Assembly: GCF_000223905.1 (NCBI RefSeq)
Contig: NC_015948.1
Span: 2,294,001 to 2,358,000, forward strand
Direction of reading: 5' to 3'
Origin: Haloarcula hispanica ATCC 33960
GTDB lineage: Archaea > Halobacteriota > Halobacteria > Halobacteriales > Haloarculaceae
DNA length: 64,000 nt
The position numbers and the translations under genes were made by a program. Shown one piece after another: positions 35,067-44,688 of this stretch. Below the pieces are notes generated by a model. The model ran no database searches. It saw only the letters and a list, made by a program, of their open reading frames with translations, and was not told the origin of the DNA. Position 1 is the stretch's first letter. Every line of letters begins with the position of its first letter.

Positions 35067-36401
35067 ATGGTAAACCTCGCGCTCTCGGCGGCACAGCTCG
35101 TCTTGGCGCTGGTACTCGTGGGACTGAACGGCTTTTTCGTCGCCGCGGAGTTCGCCTTCGTTCGCGTTCGCGGCACCTCTGTCGAACAGCTCGCTGACGA
35201 GGGGAAAGCCGGTGCGGGCTCGCTCCAGGCAGTGATGGCGGACTTGGACAACTACCTCGCGGTGACCCAGCTCGGGATTACGCTCGCCTCGCTGGGGCTG
35301 GGGTGGGTCGGTGAGCCCGCCGTGGCGGCGCTGCTGGAACCTGTTCTGGCACCGATACTGCCGGAGACCCTCCTCCACCTCGTGGCGTTCGCGATTGGGT
35401 TTACAATCATCACGTTCCTCCACGTCGTCTTCGGCGAACTCGCACCGAAGACGTTCGCGATTGCCCAGACCGAGCGGCTCTCACTGTTGCTCGCACCGCC
35501 GATGAAGCTGTTTTACTACCTGTTCTATCCTGGTATCGTCGTCTTCAACGGCTCGGCGAACGCCTTCACGCAACTGCTCGGCGTCCCGCCGGCCTCGGAA
35601 ACAGACGAGACGCTCGGCGAGCGTGAGATACGCCGGGTGCTGGCTCGGTCCGGCGAAGAGGGGAACATCGACGCGGCGGAGGTCGACATGATAGAGCGCG
35701 TGTTCGACCTCGACGATACGGTGGTCCGGGAGGTCATGGTCCCGCGCCCCGACGTCGTGAGCGTGCCGGCCGACGCCACGCTGTCGGATATCCGGGCAGT
35801 CGTTTTCGACGAGGGACACACCCGCTATCCGGTGGTCGATGCCGACGACAGCGACCAGATCGTCGGGTTCATCGACGTCAAGGACGTGCTACGGGCCGGC
35901 GAGGAAGGCAACGGGAACACGACTGCCGGCGATATCGCCCACGAGATACCGGTCGTCCCGGAGACGACCGCTATCAACGACCTCCTGTTGCAGTTCCGGC
36001 AAGACCGCCGGCAGATGGCCGCGGTCATCGACGAATGGGGGTCGCTCGAAGGCATCGCGACCATCGAGGACGTGGTCGAGGCCGTCGTCGGCGACCTGCG
36101 CGACGAGTTCGACGTCGACGGCCGCGAACACGCCATCCGCAAGCGAAGCGACGGGAGCTACGACGCCGACGGCGGCGTCCCGCTGTCGACAGTCAGTGAG
36201 GCCCTCGGTGTCGACCTCGACAGCGACGCAGTCGAAACCGTCGGCGGGCTGGTACTGAGTCACCTCGACCGCGCGCCGGAAGTCGGCGATACCGCCGAAG
36301 CGGCCGGACACGCGTTCGAGGTGACAAGCGTCGACGGAACCCGTATCTCGACGGTTCGGATTCGAGCGAACGACGGCGACGACTCGCCGTCGACTGAGTG
36401 A
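35067..36401 (+). CDS. CNNM/HlyC-CorC family membrane protein with CBS pair
   Basis: 444 residues. A DUF21 membrane domain of four helices (about 1-150) is followed by two CBS motifs (about 190-320; EVMVPRPDVVSVP, RYPVVDADDSDQIVGFIDVKDVL) and a CorC_HlyC transporter-associated domain at the C-terminus. Relatives handle Mg2+ or Co2+ efflux and bind adenine nucleotides at the CBS pair. Start choice is uncertain: 35013 (GTG) and 35022 (ATG) are in frame; 35067 begins directly before the first helix. A 13-codon ORF at 35032-35073 overlaps this start. Confidence 0.85.
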   Translation: MVNLALSAAQLVLALVLVGLNGFFVAAEFAFVRVRGTSVEQLADEGKAGAGSLQAVMADLDNYLAVTQLGITLASLGLGWVGEPAVAALLEPVLAPILPETLLHLVAFAIGFTIITFLHVVFGELAPKTFAIAQTERLSLLLAPPMKLFYYLFYPGIVVFNGSANAFTQLLGVPPASETDETLGEREIRRVLARSGEEGNIDAAEVDMIERVFDLDDTVVREVMVPRPDVVSVPADATLSDIRAVVFDEGHTRYPVVDADDSDQIVGFIDVKDVLRAGEEGNGNTTAGDIAHEIPVVPETTAINDLLLQFRQDRRQMAAVIDEWGSLEGIATIEDVVEAVVGDLRDEFDVDGREHAIRKRSDGSYDADGGVPLSTVSEALGVDLDSDAVETVGGLVLSHLDRAPEVGDTAEAAGHAFEVTSVDGTRISTVRIRANDGDDSPSTE

Positions 36402-36515
36402 GCACCGTTCGGACTGTCGGCCGAGTGGGTGACTCGCACACGGTCTGCTGTCCGTCTTTCGAGAATGTCGCCATCACGGATGGCGAGTATCCCGTCGCAG
36501 TCACAGCCACCAATC

Positions 36516-37706
36516 TCAGAAGAACTCGCCTAAGTAGACGGATTCGGGCTGGAAAACGTCTGCGAGCGGGCCGCGGACCGAGTCGTCGAACATCTCCAGC
36601 CCGGCCAGGCGTTCAGCGGCGTCGACGCCGTGCGTCCCGACGGCCAGTTGTGAGAGCGTCGCAATGTTGACGGCCACATCGGCTTTCGAGTCGCTGGCTG
36701 GAAGCGGGTCGACCGTCGCAGTGCCGCCGTTCACTGACAGCCGGAACAGGCCGTCGTTGCGGTCAAGCAGCGGATCGTTCACCGAGAGCGTGCAGTCGAG
36801 GTCGCCCCCGGGCCAGTCGAGGCGTTCGAGGTAGTCCACGTCGGTGAGCCGAACCATCGGCCCGGCTTCGACCGTGCAGTCGACCGCCCCGGGGTCGTCG
36901 ACGCGATGGAAGAGGTCAGTATCAGGCGGTAGCTGGAGCGTGACGCGATCTATCTGTGCGCCGTGATGCCCGAGGAACGCAAACAGCGCGCGGCGGGCCT
37001 CCTCGTCGGCGGCCGCGAACTGTGTGGCCGAGAGCGTGCGGTCGGCATCGTCCGCGACGGTGTACACGACGTACCCACGGAGGTCACCGTTGCGTTCGTA
37101 ACCGTAGCAGTACGGGACGCCGTCGTCGTCCCAGTCGGCGAGCGTCCGCTCGCGCCACCACGCTTCTGAGCGGCGGAGCGAGAGCGCCGTCCCGGCGGCT
37201 GAAGCGGACTCAACCTGACGGAGACGCTCCCAGTCGTCGGCGTCGAGGCGGACCATTTGTCCGGCGGTGTCGTGGTCTGGAAGTGCCGACGGCGGCAGAT
37301 CGAAGCGGCGATATGTGTTCGCCGTGCTCCAGCCCAGGCGGCGGTAGAACGGCGTCGAGAACGGCCAGAGGGTGACGAACCCGACATCGGCCTCGCGGTA
37401 CTCGTGTAAGGCGTGCCGACAGAGGTCGGCGGCGTATCCCTGCCCGCGGTGTTCGGGCGGCGTCGCAACCGCGCCGAGGCCGCCGACCGTCGCCGCTTCG
37501 CCGCGAACGGTTGTATCGAGATAGTAGAGCTTGCAGACCGCACGAAGGCCGTCACCGTCGTAGAGGCCTCGCTGGTCGAACAGCGACGGCGGCCAGTCGC
37601 TATCGGGGTCCGGCGTCACCGGACCCGTTTCGGGCGCAAACGCGTACTGGAGCATCCGCTGACAGGCTTCGCGGTCAGTCGTCGGGACAGGGCGGAATTC
37701 GGACAT
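36516..37706 (-). CDS. Eis-like GNAT acetyltransferase with SCP2-like C-terminal domain
   Basis: 396 residues. The N-terminal GNAT part contains VATPPEHRGQGYAADLCRHAL (acetyl-CoA loop R-G-x-G-x-A), followed by FSTPFYRRLGW. A second GNAT-like region and a C-terminal sterol-carrier-like domain complete the architecture of the Eis family, whose mycobacterial member acetylates amines at several positions. The substrate here is unknown. Convergent with the CNNM gene. Confidence 0.85.
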   Translation of the reverse strand: MSEFRPVPTTDREACQRMLQYAFAPETGPVTPDPDSDWPPSLFDQRGLYDGDGLRAVCKLYYLDTTVRGEAATVGGLGAVATPPEHRGQGYAADLCRHALHEYREADVGFVTLWPFSTPFYRRLGWSTANTYRRFDLPPSALPDHDTAGQMVRLDADDWERLRQVESASAAGTALSLRRSEAWWRERTLADWDDDGVPYCYGYERNGDLRGYVVYTVADDADRTLSATQFAAADEEARRALFAFLGHHGAQIDRVTLQLPPDTDLFHRVDDPGAVDCTVEAGPMVRLTDVDYLERLDWPGGDLDCTLSVNDPLLDRNDGLFRLSVNGGTATVDPLPASDSKADVAVNIATLSQLAVGTHGVDAAERLAGLEMFDDSVRGPLADVFQPESVYLGEFF

Positions 37707-37785
37707 ACCGACGCAGGCGTTCGCCAGCTACAGAAACCTAGTCATCTGTGGACCGACGCCGTGGCTGTCTCCGAATACTGCGCCG

Positions 37786-38850
37786 TCACGGCACGTACCA
37801 GATACCCCGGTCACGGTCGAGGACCGACCCGACGATGATGTGCGGGAGCGCGACGATACTGATGAACACGCTCCAAAACGCCACCGCGCCGGGGAGCAGG
37901 TCGCTCGCCCCCAGTGGGTTCGGGAACGCCCAGTAGACGGCGGCGAGGACGCCGAAGGTGGCCAGCGCCCCGACGACGAGGACGACCCAGGCGCGCAGTG
38001 CGACGGTCGAGGCGTCCGCGCCGCCGAGCAGGTCCCAGCGCTCGTCGCCGACCGGCTCTTGTTCCACGGATGCCGTCCGCGCCACCTGCCGAGCGGAGTA
38101 CCAGAATGGGAAGTACAGGCCAACGGCGACGAGGACCGGGACAGACGCGAAGAATACCGCAAGGAGCAACGATTCTCCGGCGTCGATAAGCCAGGAACGG
38201 CCGCCGCCGCGCACGTATCCCAGCACGATATGTGCCGTTAGGGCGAGCCCGTAGCCCGACCCGATGACGAGCCGGGTTGTGTCGAATGACCCTGCGTACG
38301 ACGAGAGGGCACCGGGTTCGACGAGGCCGACCATCAACGAACTGAACGCGTGGAACGTCTCCGGCCAGAACACGATGGGGACGAGCATCACCGCGCCGCC
38401 GCGGACGGTCGCCGCCAGACCGCGCTGGAACCGGGTCTGGAGGTGCTCGGTCCCGCTCGTGGCTTCCAGCACCTGTAGGCCGCCGATTCCGCCCTTCGCC
38501 ATGGCGACGGTCAGCGCCAGCGCGAGGCCAGCGACTGGCGCAACGAGGAACAGGCCGACGAACCCGCCGATAGCCGCCAGATACACCGCGACGTAGCGCC
38601 AGCGAAACGAGGGGCGACGGCGGCGGAGGTTCTCGAAGTGCTCGTACCCGCCGTGGGGGAGATTGAGCGCGACCATCCCGACGAGATACACCACCATCTG
38701 GGCCCGGAGCGGAACCCTGACGCCGACGGTGCCGAGGAGACCGAACGTGACGGCGAGTACCAGCAGGCTCGCCCGCGAGAGCCAGAGCGACGGATGGCGG
38801 TCGGTGTCCCGATGCCGCTGCCAGACGGACCCCAGGCCGGTCGTGGGCAT
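37786..38850 (-). CDS. brp: Brp/Blh-type beta-carotene 15,15'-dioxygenase
   Basis: 354 residues, mostly hydrophobic with about nine membrane segments. The family histidines expected to bind iron are visible in LNLPHGGYEHFE, GTEHLQ, LTAHIVLGY and ALPHIIVGSVLDRDRG. Brp/Blh cleaves beta-carotene to two retinal molecules for rhodopsins. The gene is divergent from crtI, separated by 149 nt. A TATA-like AATAAACG (38876-38883; read TTTATT on the minus strand) lies about 28 nt from the ATG. No opsin gene is in this window. Confidence 0.88.
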   Translation of the reverse strand: MPTTGLGSVWQRHRDTDRHPSLWLSRASLLVLAVTFGLLGTVGVRVPLRAQMVVYLVGMVALNLPHGGYEHFENLRRRRPSFRWRYVAVYLAAIGGFVGLFLVAPVAGLALALTVAMAKGGIGGLQVLEATSGTEHLQTRFQRGLAATVRGGAVMLVPIVFWPETFHAFSSLMVGLVEPGALSSYAGSFDTTRLVIGSGYGLALTAHIVLGYVRGGGRSWLIDAGESLLLAVFFASVPVLVAVGLYFPFWYSARQVARTASVEQEPVGDERWDLLGGADASTVALRAWVVLVVGALATFGVLAAVYWAFPNPLGASDLLPGAVAFWSVFISIVALPHIIVGSVLDRDRGIWYVP

Positions 38851-38999
38851 ATCGTGGCCCTAGGGAAATACTCACAATAAACGAGACAAGCGATTCCAGC
38901 GAACTGGGAACGGCCCAGTGGATTAATGATGACAGTGTCTGTTGTGAGGTCTTGAGAATCCAGACAACCCTTTTTCAGTCATAGTCGCTAGCGGCTGCT

Positions 39000-40523
39000 A
39001 TGCGTGATGGCCTCCCTCGCGACCGGACGGTGACCGTCGTCGGCGGCGGCTTCGGCGGCCTCTCGGCCGCGTGCTATCTGGCCGACGCCGGGGCCGACGT
39101 GCGACTGCTCGAACGCCACGACCGCCTCGGCGGGCACGCGGGCGTCCTCGAACGCGACGGCTTCCGGTTCGACACCGGTCCGTCGTGGTATCTGATGCCC
39201 GACGTGTTCGAGCGCTTCTTCGGCCACTTCGACCGCGAGCCCGCGGACTACTACGAACTGGAGCGACTGGACCCCCAGTACCGGGTGTTCTGGAAGGACG
39301 GCGATCGCGTGACGATGCGGCCGAACCGCGAGAACGCCCGCGAGGTGTTCGAGTCCTACGAGGAGGGGGCCGGCGATGCGCTAGCCGAGTACCTCGACCG
39401 GGCCGAACAGAACTACGAACTGGCGATGAACCGGGTCGTCTACGAGGGCCGCGAGCGGTTGCGGGACTACGTCGACACCGACCTCCTCCCGCTCGCGCCG
39501 CGGGCGCGGCTGTTCGGCTCGATGGACGACTACGTGGGCCGCTACATCGACCACCCGAAGCTCCGGCAGCTGCTCGAATACACGCTGGTGTTTCTCGGCG
39601 GCGCGCCACACAACACCCCGGCGCTGTACAGCATCATGAGCCACGTCGACCTGAACATGAACGTGTTCTACCCGGAGGGCGGCATCGCCGGCGTCGTCGA
39701 CAGCCTCGGGTCGCTGGCTCGCGAACTCGGCGTCGACGTCCAGACCGGGACCGAGGTCCAGCACATCGCCGGCGAGGCGGGGGCGTTCGAACTGACCACC
39801 AAGGACGGCGTCGTCGGCTCCGACATCGTCGTCAGCAACGCCAACCCCGCATACACCGAGCAGCACCTGCTCGACCCCGCCGCGCGTGACCACGATACCG
39901 AGTACTGGGACGACCAGACCTACGCGCCGTCCGCGTTCATGCTGTATCTCGGCGTCGAGGGCGACGTGGAGCCGCTGGCGCATCACTCGCTGGTGCTGCC
40001 GACGGACTGGGACGGCCACTTCGAGCAGATATTCGACCGCCCGGCGTGGCCCGACGACCCCGCCTACTACCTGTCGGTTACGTCGAAGACCGACGAGACG
40101 GTCGCCCCGGACGACCACCACGCCGTCGTCGTTCTCGTCCCCATCGCGCCGGGGCTCAACGACGGCCCCGACATCCGCAAGGAATACCGGGAGTTCGTGC
40201 TGGACGACCTCGCCAAACAGACCGGTGTGGACCTCCGTGACCGCATTGTCGTCGAGGAGTCGGCCTGCGTGAGCGAATTCGCCGAGCGCTTCGGCGACCC
40301 GCAGGGGACGGCGCTCGGACTGGCCCACACGCTGTTCCAGACCGGGCCGCTTCGCCCCGGCCACCGCGCCGGCCTCGAGGGGCTCTACTACACCGGGGCC
40401 TACACGACCCCCGGTATCGGGATGCCGATGTGTCTCATCAGCGGCGAACACACCGCCCGCGATATCATCGAGGACAGCCCGTTCGAGACGAAACAGGACC
40501 GTTCGGCCTCGACGGCGGACTGA
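39000..40523 (+). CDS. crtI: Phytoene desaturase-type carotenoid oxidoreductase
   Basis: 507 residues, normal for CrtI. The FAD motif VVGGGFGGLSAACYLADAG lies at residues 13-31, followed by LLERHDRLGGHAGVLERDGF. The C-terminal LYYTGAYTTPGIGMPMCLIS is the conserved carotenoid-dehydrogenase end. It would desaturate phytoene toward lycopene, or act as a related desaturase in bacterioruberin synthesis; sequence alone does not separate these. Divergent from brp. Confidence 0.9.
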   Translation: MRDGLPRDRTVTVVGGGFGGLSAACYLADAGADVRLLERHDRLGGHAGVLERDGFRFDTGPSWYLMPDVFERFFGHFDREPADYYELERLDPQYRVFWKDGDRVTMRPNRENAREVFESYEEGAGDALAEYLDRAEQNYELAMNRVVYEGRERLRDYVDTDLLPLAPRARLFGSMDDYVGRYIDHPKLRQLLEYTLVFLGGAPHNTPALYSIMSHVDLNMNVFYPEGGIAGVVDSLGSLARELGVDVQTGTEVQHIAGEAGAFELTTKDGVVGSDIVVSNANPAYTEQHLLDPAARDHDTEYWDDQTYAPSAFMLYLGVEGDVEPLAHHSLVLPTDWDGHFEQIFDRPAWPDDPAYYLSVTSKTDETVAPDDHHAVVVLVPIAPGLNDGPDIRKEYREFVLDDLAKQTGVDLRDRIVVEESACVSEFAERFGDPQGTALGLAHTLFQTGPLRPGHRAGLEGLYYTGAYTTPGIGMPMCLISGEHTARDIIEDSPFETKQDRSASTAD

Positions 40524-40641
40524 CGCCGTGGCTTTCGGTTCGTCGTTTGTGTGGACCGTCCGAGTCACAACATGATACTGTAACGCACAGACCGCAGCCC
40601 AGCCTCGAACGGTTTATTGTCCCGCTTCAGGTAACGGGGGC

Positions 40642-41190
40642 ATGGAGAAGCTCCGCGAGTCGCTGCACGAAGCCCCGATCATCGACAAGGACGGATACTC
40701 CTACCTGGTCCACCCGCTCAGCAACGGCGTCCCGATGCTGGAGCCGGAACTCCTCCGCGAGGTCGTCGTCGGCGTGACGCGGGCGGCCGACCTCGACGTG
40801 GACAAGATCGTCGCGCCGGAGGCGATGGGTATCCACATCGCGACCGCGCTCTCGCTCCAGACGGACATTCCGCTCGTGGTCATCCGCAAGCGTTCCTACG
40901 GCCTCGACGACGAGGTCCCGCTGCACAAGACCACCGGCTACTCCGAGTCGGAGATGTTCATCAACGACATCGAGGCGGGCGACGACCTGCTCATCGTCGA
41001 CGACCTGCTCTCGACCGGCGGCACGATGGCCTCCATCTGCGAGGCGCTCGACGATATCGGGGCGGATATCTCAGACATCGTCGTCGTCTTCCGGAAACAG
41101 GGCGAGTCAGCGCTTGACGACACCGACTACGAAGTGACCAGCCTGCTCGATATCTCGGTCGATCAGAACGGCGTCACCATCCACGACTGA
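40642..41190 (+). CDS. hpt: Purine phosphoribosyltransferase-like protein (HGPRTase-like)
   Basis: 182 residues. The PRPP-binding loop LLIVDDLLSTGGTMAS is typical of type I PRTases, and VAPEAMGIHIATALSLQT and VVIRKRSYGLDDEVPL match the archaeal hypoxanthine/adenine PRTase-like family. It salvages purine bases to nucleotides, with hypoxanthine/guanine or adenine as possible substrates. GGTTTATTG about 27 nt upstream fits a leaderless TATA promoter. Confidence 0.9.
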   Translation: MEKLRESLHEAPIIDKDGYSYLVHPLSNGVPMLEPELLREVVVGVTRAADLDVDKIVAPEAMGIHIATALSLQTDIPLVVIRKRSYGLDDEVPLHKTTGYSESEMFINDIEAGDDLLIVDDLLSTGGTMASICEALDDIGADISDIVVVFRKQGESALDDTDYEVTSLLDISVDQNGVTIHD

Positions 41191-41208
41191 GAAGACTGCT
41201 GTCCCTGT

Positions 41209-41511
41209 TTACGCCTGCTCGACAGCGGCGGCCATGTGCTCTCGGGCTTCCTCGGGCGTCATCCCGCGAACGCCACACGCACAGGAGAGCAGTTCGGGGT
41301 CGGTCAGGTCGTCGACCTCCTCGGCGCTGGCCCGTTCGAGCGCGTCGTCCGCGGCGTCGTAGTCGAAGGTCACCCGATATGTGACCTGTGCCACCCCCTC
41401 GATCTGGTGGGACTCGTCGGGGTCCGGGTTCGCGATGGCCTCGGCGTGCTCTTCCTGCATTGCGGACTTCCACTGTTCGAGGTTCGCCTCGGGGTCCGAA
41501 TCGTCGGGCAT
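41209..41511 (-). CDS. Small acidic conserved protein with CxC near C-terminus
   Basis: 100 residues starting MPDDSDPEANLEQWKS. A helical N-terminus (AMQEEHAEAIANPDPDE) is followed by a beta segment (VAQVTYRVTFDYD) and a C-terminal LSCACGVRGMTPEEAREHMA. The frame is open further upstream to 41889, but that part overlaps dsbB and has no protein character. Function unknown. It is divergent from dsbB, with 117 nt between them. Confidence 0.7.
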   Translation of the reverse strand: MPDDSDPEANLEQWKSAMQEEHAEAIANPDPDESHQIEGVAQVTYRVTFDYDAADDALERASAEEVDDLTDPELLSCACGVRGMTPEEAREHMAAAVEQA

Positions 41512-41628
41512 ACGCTGGCTGTCGGCGGCAGGCCTGAAAAAGCGAGCGCTGGCGCTCCGGTCAAGCGGGAGCCGAGAAAGAGGGCGACTCTCGGAACGCT
41601 TTTTCCGCCAGCAAACGCTGGCTTCCCT

Positions 41629-42048
41629 GTGGGCGATTCTCGATCCGATTCCGACCGAGCCCGGTTCCTGTTGGCCGCGGCGACTACCGTCGCCACCGTT
41701 GCGACGGCCGGCAGCCTCTATCTCTCGCTGGGCCTCGGGCTGACCCCCTGTCGGCTCTGCTGGTATCAGCGAATCCTCATGTATCCGCTGGTGGTCGTCC
41801 TCGGCGTCGCCGCCGTCGAGAACCGGCCCGGTGTCGTCCGGACGGCGCTGCCGCTGGCGGTGCCGGGGGCCGCCATCGCGGCCTACCACTCCTGGCTGCA
41901 GGTAAGCCAGACCACTTGCGGTCTCGGGGCGGTTAGCTGTGCCCAGATACAGTACCGGGTGTTCGGCCTGACCGTGCCGAACCTCTCGCTGACGGCGTTT
42001 CTCCTAGTGACCGGGCTGGTCGTCGCGGCGTCCGTGAAGCGGTCGTAG
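41629..42048 (+). CDS. dsbB: DsbB-family disulfide bond formation membrane protein
   Basis: 139 residues with a GTG start immediately before GDSRSDSDRARFLL. Four membrane helices; the first periplasmic pair is CRLCWYQR (C-x2-C), the DsbB hallmark, and the second loop has cysteines in TTCGLGAVSCAQIQYR. DsbB passes electrons from DsbA-like proteins to quinones. The longer reading frame from 41236 lies antisense to the small acidic gene and is rejected. A possible in vivo partner is the DsbA-like lipoprotein at 26901. Confidence 0.9.
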   Translation: MGDSRSDSDRARFLLAAATTVATVATAGSLYLSLGLGLTPCRLCWYQRILMYPLVVVLGVAAVENRPGVVRTALPLAVPGAAIAAYHSWLQVSQTTCGLGAVSCAQIQYRVFGLTVPNLSLTAFLLVTGLVVAASVKRS

Positions 42049-42110
42049 AGTACCGGTCAGCCTTCGCCGCGACCAAACCCCTTTTTCGGGTAGCCCCGCG
42101 TGGCTCCGGT

Positions 42111-43142
42111 ATGGAATACACCAGACTCGGTTCGACCGGAACGACGGTTTCACAGCTGTGTTTCGGCACCTGGCGCTTCGGCCGGGAGACCGGCGGCGTC
42201 GTCGAAACCGACCGCGAGGAGGCCCACGAACTGCTGGACGCGGCGTGGGAGCGGGGCATCAACTTCATCGACACCGCCAACGTCTACGGCAACCCCAACG
42301 GGACCAGCGAGGAATACATCGGCGAGTGGCTCGACGACTACGACCGTGAGGACTTTGTCATCGCCTCGAAGGTGTACTTCCCCTTCGACGGTCGCGGCGA
42401 GCCCGGCCCCAACGACTCTGGTCTCGGCCGCAAGCACATCCGCGCACAGATCGAGGGGACGCTGGACCGCCTCGACACGGACTATCTCGACCTCTACTAC
42501 ATCCACCGCTGGGACGAGCACAGCGACATCGAGGAGACGCTGTCGACGCTCGACGACCTCGTCCGCGCGGGCAAGGTCCACCACCTCGGCGCGTCGACGA
42601 TGGCCGCCTGGCAACTGACCAAGGCCCTCTGGAAGAGCGACGTCGAGGACTACGAACGCTTCGAGGTGACACAGCCGCTCTTCCACGCCGGCTACCGCGA
42701 TGACGTGAAAGACTACCTCGATGTGTGTGCCGATCAGGACATCGCTGTCTGTCCGTACTCGCCGCTGGCCGGCGGCTTCCTCACGGGCAAGTACGAGCGC
42801 ACGGACGACGACGACCCGACGGCCTTCGAGGGGCCGGAAGGCTCCCGAGGCTCGCTGTCCGACCGCTTCGAGGATTTCTACCTCTCGGAGCGCGGCTGGC
42901 ACGTCCTCGACGAACTCCGCGCCGTCGCGGACGAACTCGACGCCACCCCCGCCCAGGTCGCGCTCCGCTGGCTCATCGAACAGCCGGATATCACCTGCGT
43001 CCCCATCGTCGGCGCGCGCACCGTCGACCAGCTCGACGAGAACGTCGGCGCGGCCGACATCTCGCTGTCCGACGACCAGTTCAACCGGATTGTGAGTGCC
43101 CGCTACGCCGAGAACGGCGAGCGCTGGGGCCACCGGGCGTAA
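42111..43142 (+). CDS. Aldo/keto reductase
   Basis: 343 residues. The AKR barrel signature is complete: FIDTANVYGN (Asp and Tyr of the tetrad), VIASKVYFP (Lys), YYIHRWDEHSDIEETL (His), and the NADP-binding end VPIVGARTVDQLDEN. Similar to the YghZ/potassium-channel-beta-type branch that reduces aldehydes. Substrate unknown; not obviously in an operon. Confidence 0.93.
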   Translation: MEYTRLGSTGTTVSQLCFGTWRFGRETGGVVETDREEAHELLDAAWERGINFIDTANVYGNPNGTSEEYIGEWLDDYDREDFVIASKVYFPFDGRGEPGPNDSGLGRKHIRAQIEGTLDRLDTDYLDLYYIHRWDEHSDIEETLSTLDDLVRAGKVHHLGASTMAAWQLTKALWKSDVEDYERFEVTQPLFHAGYRDDVKDYLDVCADQDIAVCPYSPLAGGFLTGKYERTDDDDPTAFEGPEGSRGSLSDRFEDFYLSERGWHVLDELRAVADELDATPAQVALRWLIEQPDITCVPIVGARTVDQLDENVGAADISLSDDQFNRIVSARYAENGERWGHRA

Positions 43143-43255
43143 TCGGGATACAAACTGACCGAACCGCGTTGTAGTCGGGATAGTCCGCTGTCGTTCGGAG
43201 GAGACTGCGATATACTCCTGAGCCGGTCGGAACTCCCGGCCGACTGCCGACGGCC

Positions 43256-44569
43256 CTACGATGCCGATTTGCTGGCCCTGTCACCGGACGCAGTCACTGC
43301 CTCAGGCGCAATCGCCCCGAACAGCCAGACTGCGCCGCCAGCGACGAGAAACAGGCCGCCAAGCGCCGCAACTGCTGTGGTCGCCGTGGTTGCATCCGCC
43401 GCCACCCCAGCAGCAAGTGCCAGCGGCGTCCGGAGAGCCATATACGACATCGAGACCGCTGATAGCAACGTCGCCCGCCCGACCGCCTCGACATGGTCGT
43501 TAATATACCCGTTTGCGATGGGCTGGACCAGCGGCTTCGCGGTTCGGACTGTCGCGAACGTCGGTAGTGCCACCAGCGCAATCCACAGCGGTACCACGAG
43601 CGCGACAGCCGTCAGGGCTGGCACGACGATCACGGCTTTGCGGACGCCGAGACGGGCCTCAATTGCGCCGGCGTAGTAGCCGCCAGCGGACGAGACTGCT
43701 GTCAGGGCGGCGTACAGCACACCCAGTCCGAGCGCGAGCGCCGCGCCGGCCTCACCTGCTCGCGCCGCCGCGATCGGACCACCAGCGGGGACCTCTACGC
43801 CGAGAGTGGCGACGTACGACCCCAGCGTCTCGACCGCCATCGGCTGGACGTAGGTGTGAGAAACGCTCAACACGGCATAGAACAGTCCGATGTACAGTAT
43901 CAGTGCTCGGAGCGGCGGTCGAGCCAGATGCGTGCGGATGACGGCGACGGTTTCCAGCGGATCGAGACGGTCGCCGGAGTCAGAGTCACCACCCCGGTCT
44001 GCGTACTGCCGGTTCTTCGGCAATGAAAGCAGTGCGACGGACCCGAGGCTATTGAAACCGACCGCAGCAACGAACGGATAGATCGGGTCCAGCCCGTACA
44101 GCAGGCCACCGACAACCATTGAGACTGCCGCAGTCCAGTTCTGCATCGCGTCACCCCGGCCGCGGATATGGCTGAACTGCCCGCTATCGAGTCGTTCAGA
44201 GAGTGTATCGTACAGCCACGCATCCATACTCCCCGAGCGTAACGTCAGCGCCAGCGCCCACAGTGCATAGAGGAAGCCGTACCAGAGAAACCCCGAAGCG
44301 AGAACGAAGCCTGCGAGTGAGGTAACGGTGAACAGCACGCTGAGAAGGAGGCTCGCACGCCGCCCGAGCCTGTCACCGACGTAGCCTGTTGGTATCTCGC
44401 CGACGACTGACAGCGCCGAACAGACCGCTGAGAGGACACCGACCTGTGTGAACGTCAGTGTTCGCAGGAGAAACAAGGTGAAAATGGGAGTTATGAATCC
44501 GACCGAAATCGTGGCACGGTACAGGTAGTACCGGCGCACTAACCCACGGTCGGATACCGGTCCGAACAT
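43256..44569 (-). CDS. MFS transporter
   Basis: 437 residues, twelve predicted helices. The MFS loop 2-3 motif appears as GYVGDRLGRRASLLLS. A hydrophilic central loop (NRQYADRGGDSDSGDRLDPLE) separates two six-helix halves. No substrate can be read; drug or metabolite efflux is common for orphan members. Convergent with the aldo/keto reductase gene. Confidence 0.88.
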   Translation of the reverse strand: MFGPVSDRGLVRRYYLYRATISVGFITPIFTLFLLRTLTFTQVGVLSAVCSALSVVGEIPTGYVGDRLGRRASLLLSVLFTVTSLAGFVLASGFLWYGFLYALWALALTLRSGSMDAWLYDTLSERLDSGQFSHIRGRGDAMQNWTAAVSMVVGGLLYGLDPIYPFVAAVGFNSLGSVALLSLPKNRQYADRGGDSDSGDRLDPLETVAVIRTHLARPPLRALILYIGLFYAVLSVSHTYVQPMAVETLGSYVATLGVEVPAGGPIAAARAGEAGAALALGLGVLYAALTAVSSAGGYYAGAIEARLGVRKAVIVVPALTAVALVVPLWIALVALPTFATVRTAKPLVQPIANGYINDHVEAVGRATLLSAVSMSYMALRTPLALAAGVAADATTATTAVAALGGLFLVAGGAVWLFGAIAPEAVTASGDRASKSAS

Positions 44570-44688
44570 ACGGACGTTGTCACTTTCTGGGGACTAAAGC
44601 ACTTCCTGAAACGTGATTCAGTACGATTTTTGACAGGAGAGTGCAGATATCAGCACCCAACGATAGTATTGCAGGGTACTGTGAAGCG

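Noticed and set aside
41544-41557. Palindrome GAGCGCTGGCGCTC between the small acidic gene and dsbB
   Set aside because: Short perfect palindrome in G+C-rich sequence without a second copy; not enough to call an operator.
41236-41628. Long plus-strand frame giving a 270-residue DsbB
   Set aside because: The extension is antisense to the small acidic gene and has no homology character; the DsbB helix set starts after the GTG at 41629.
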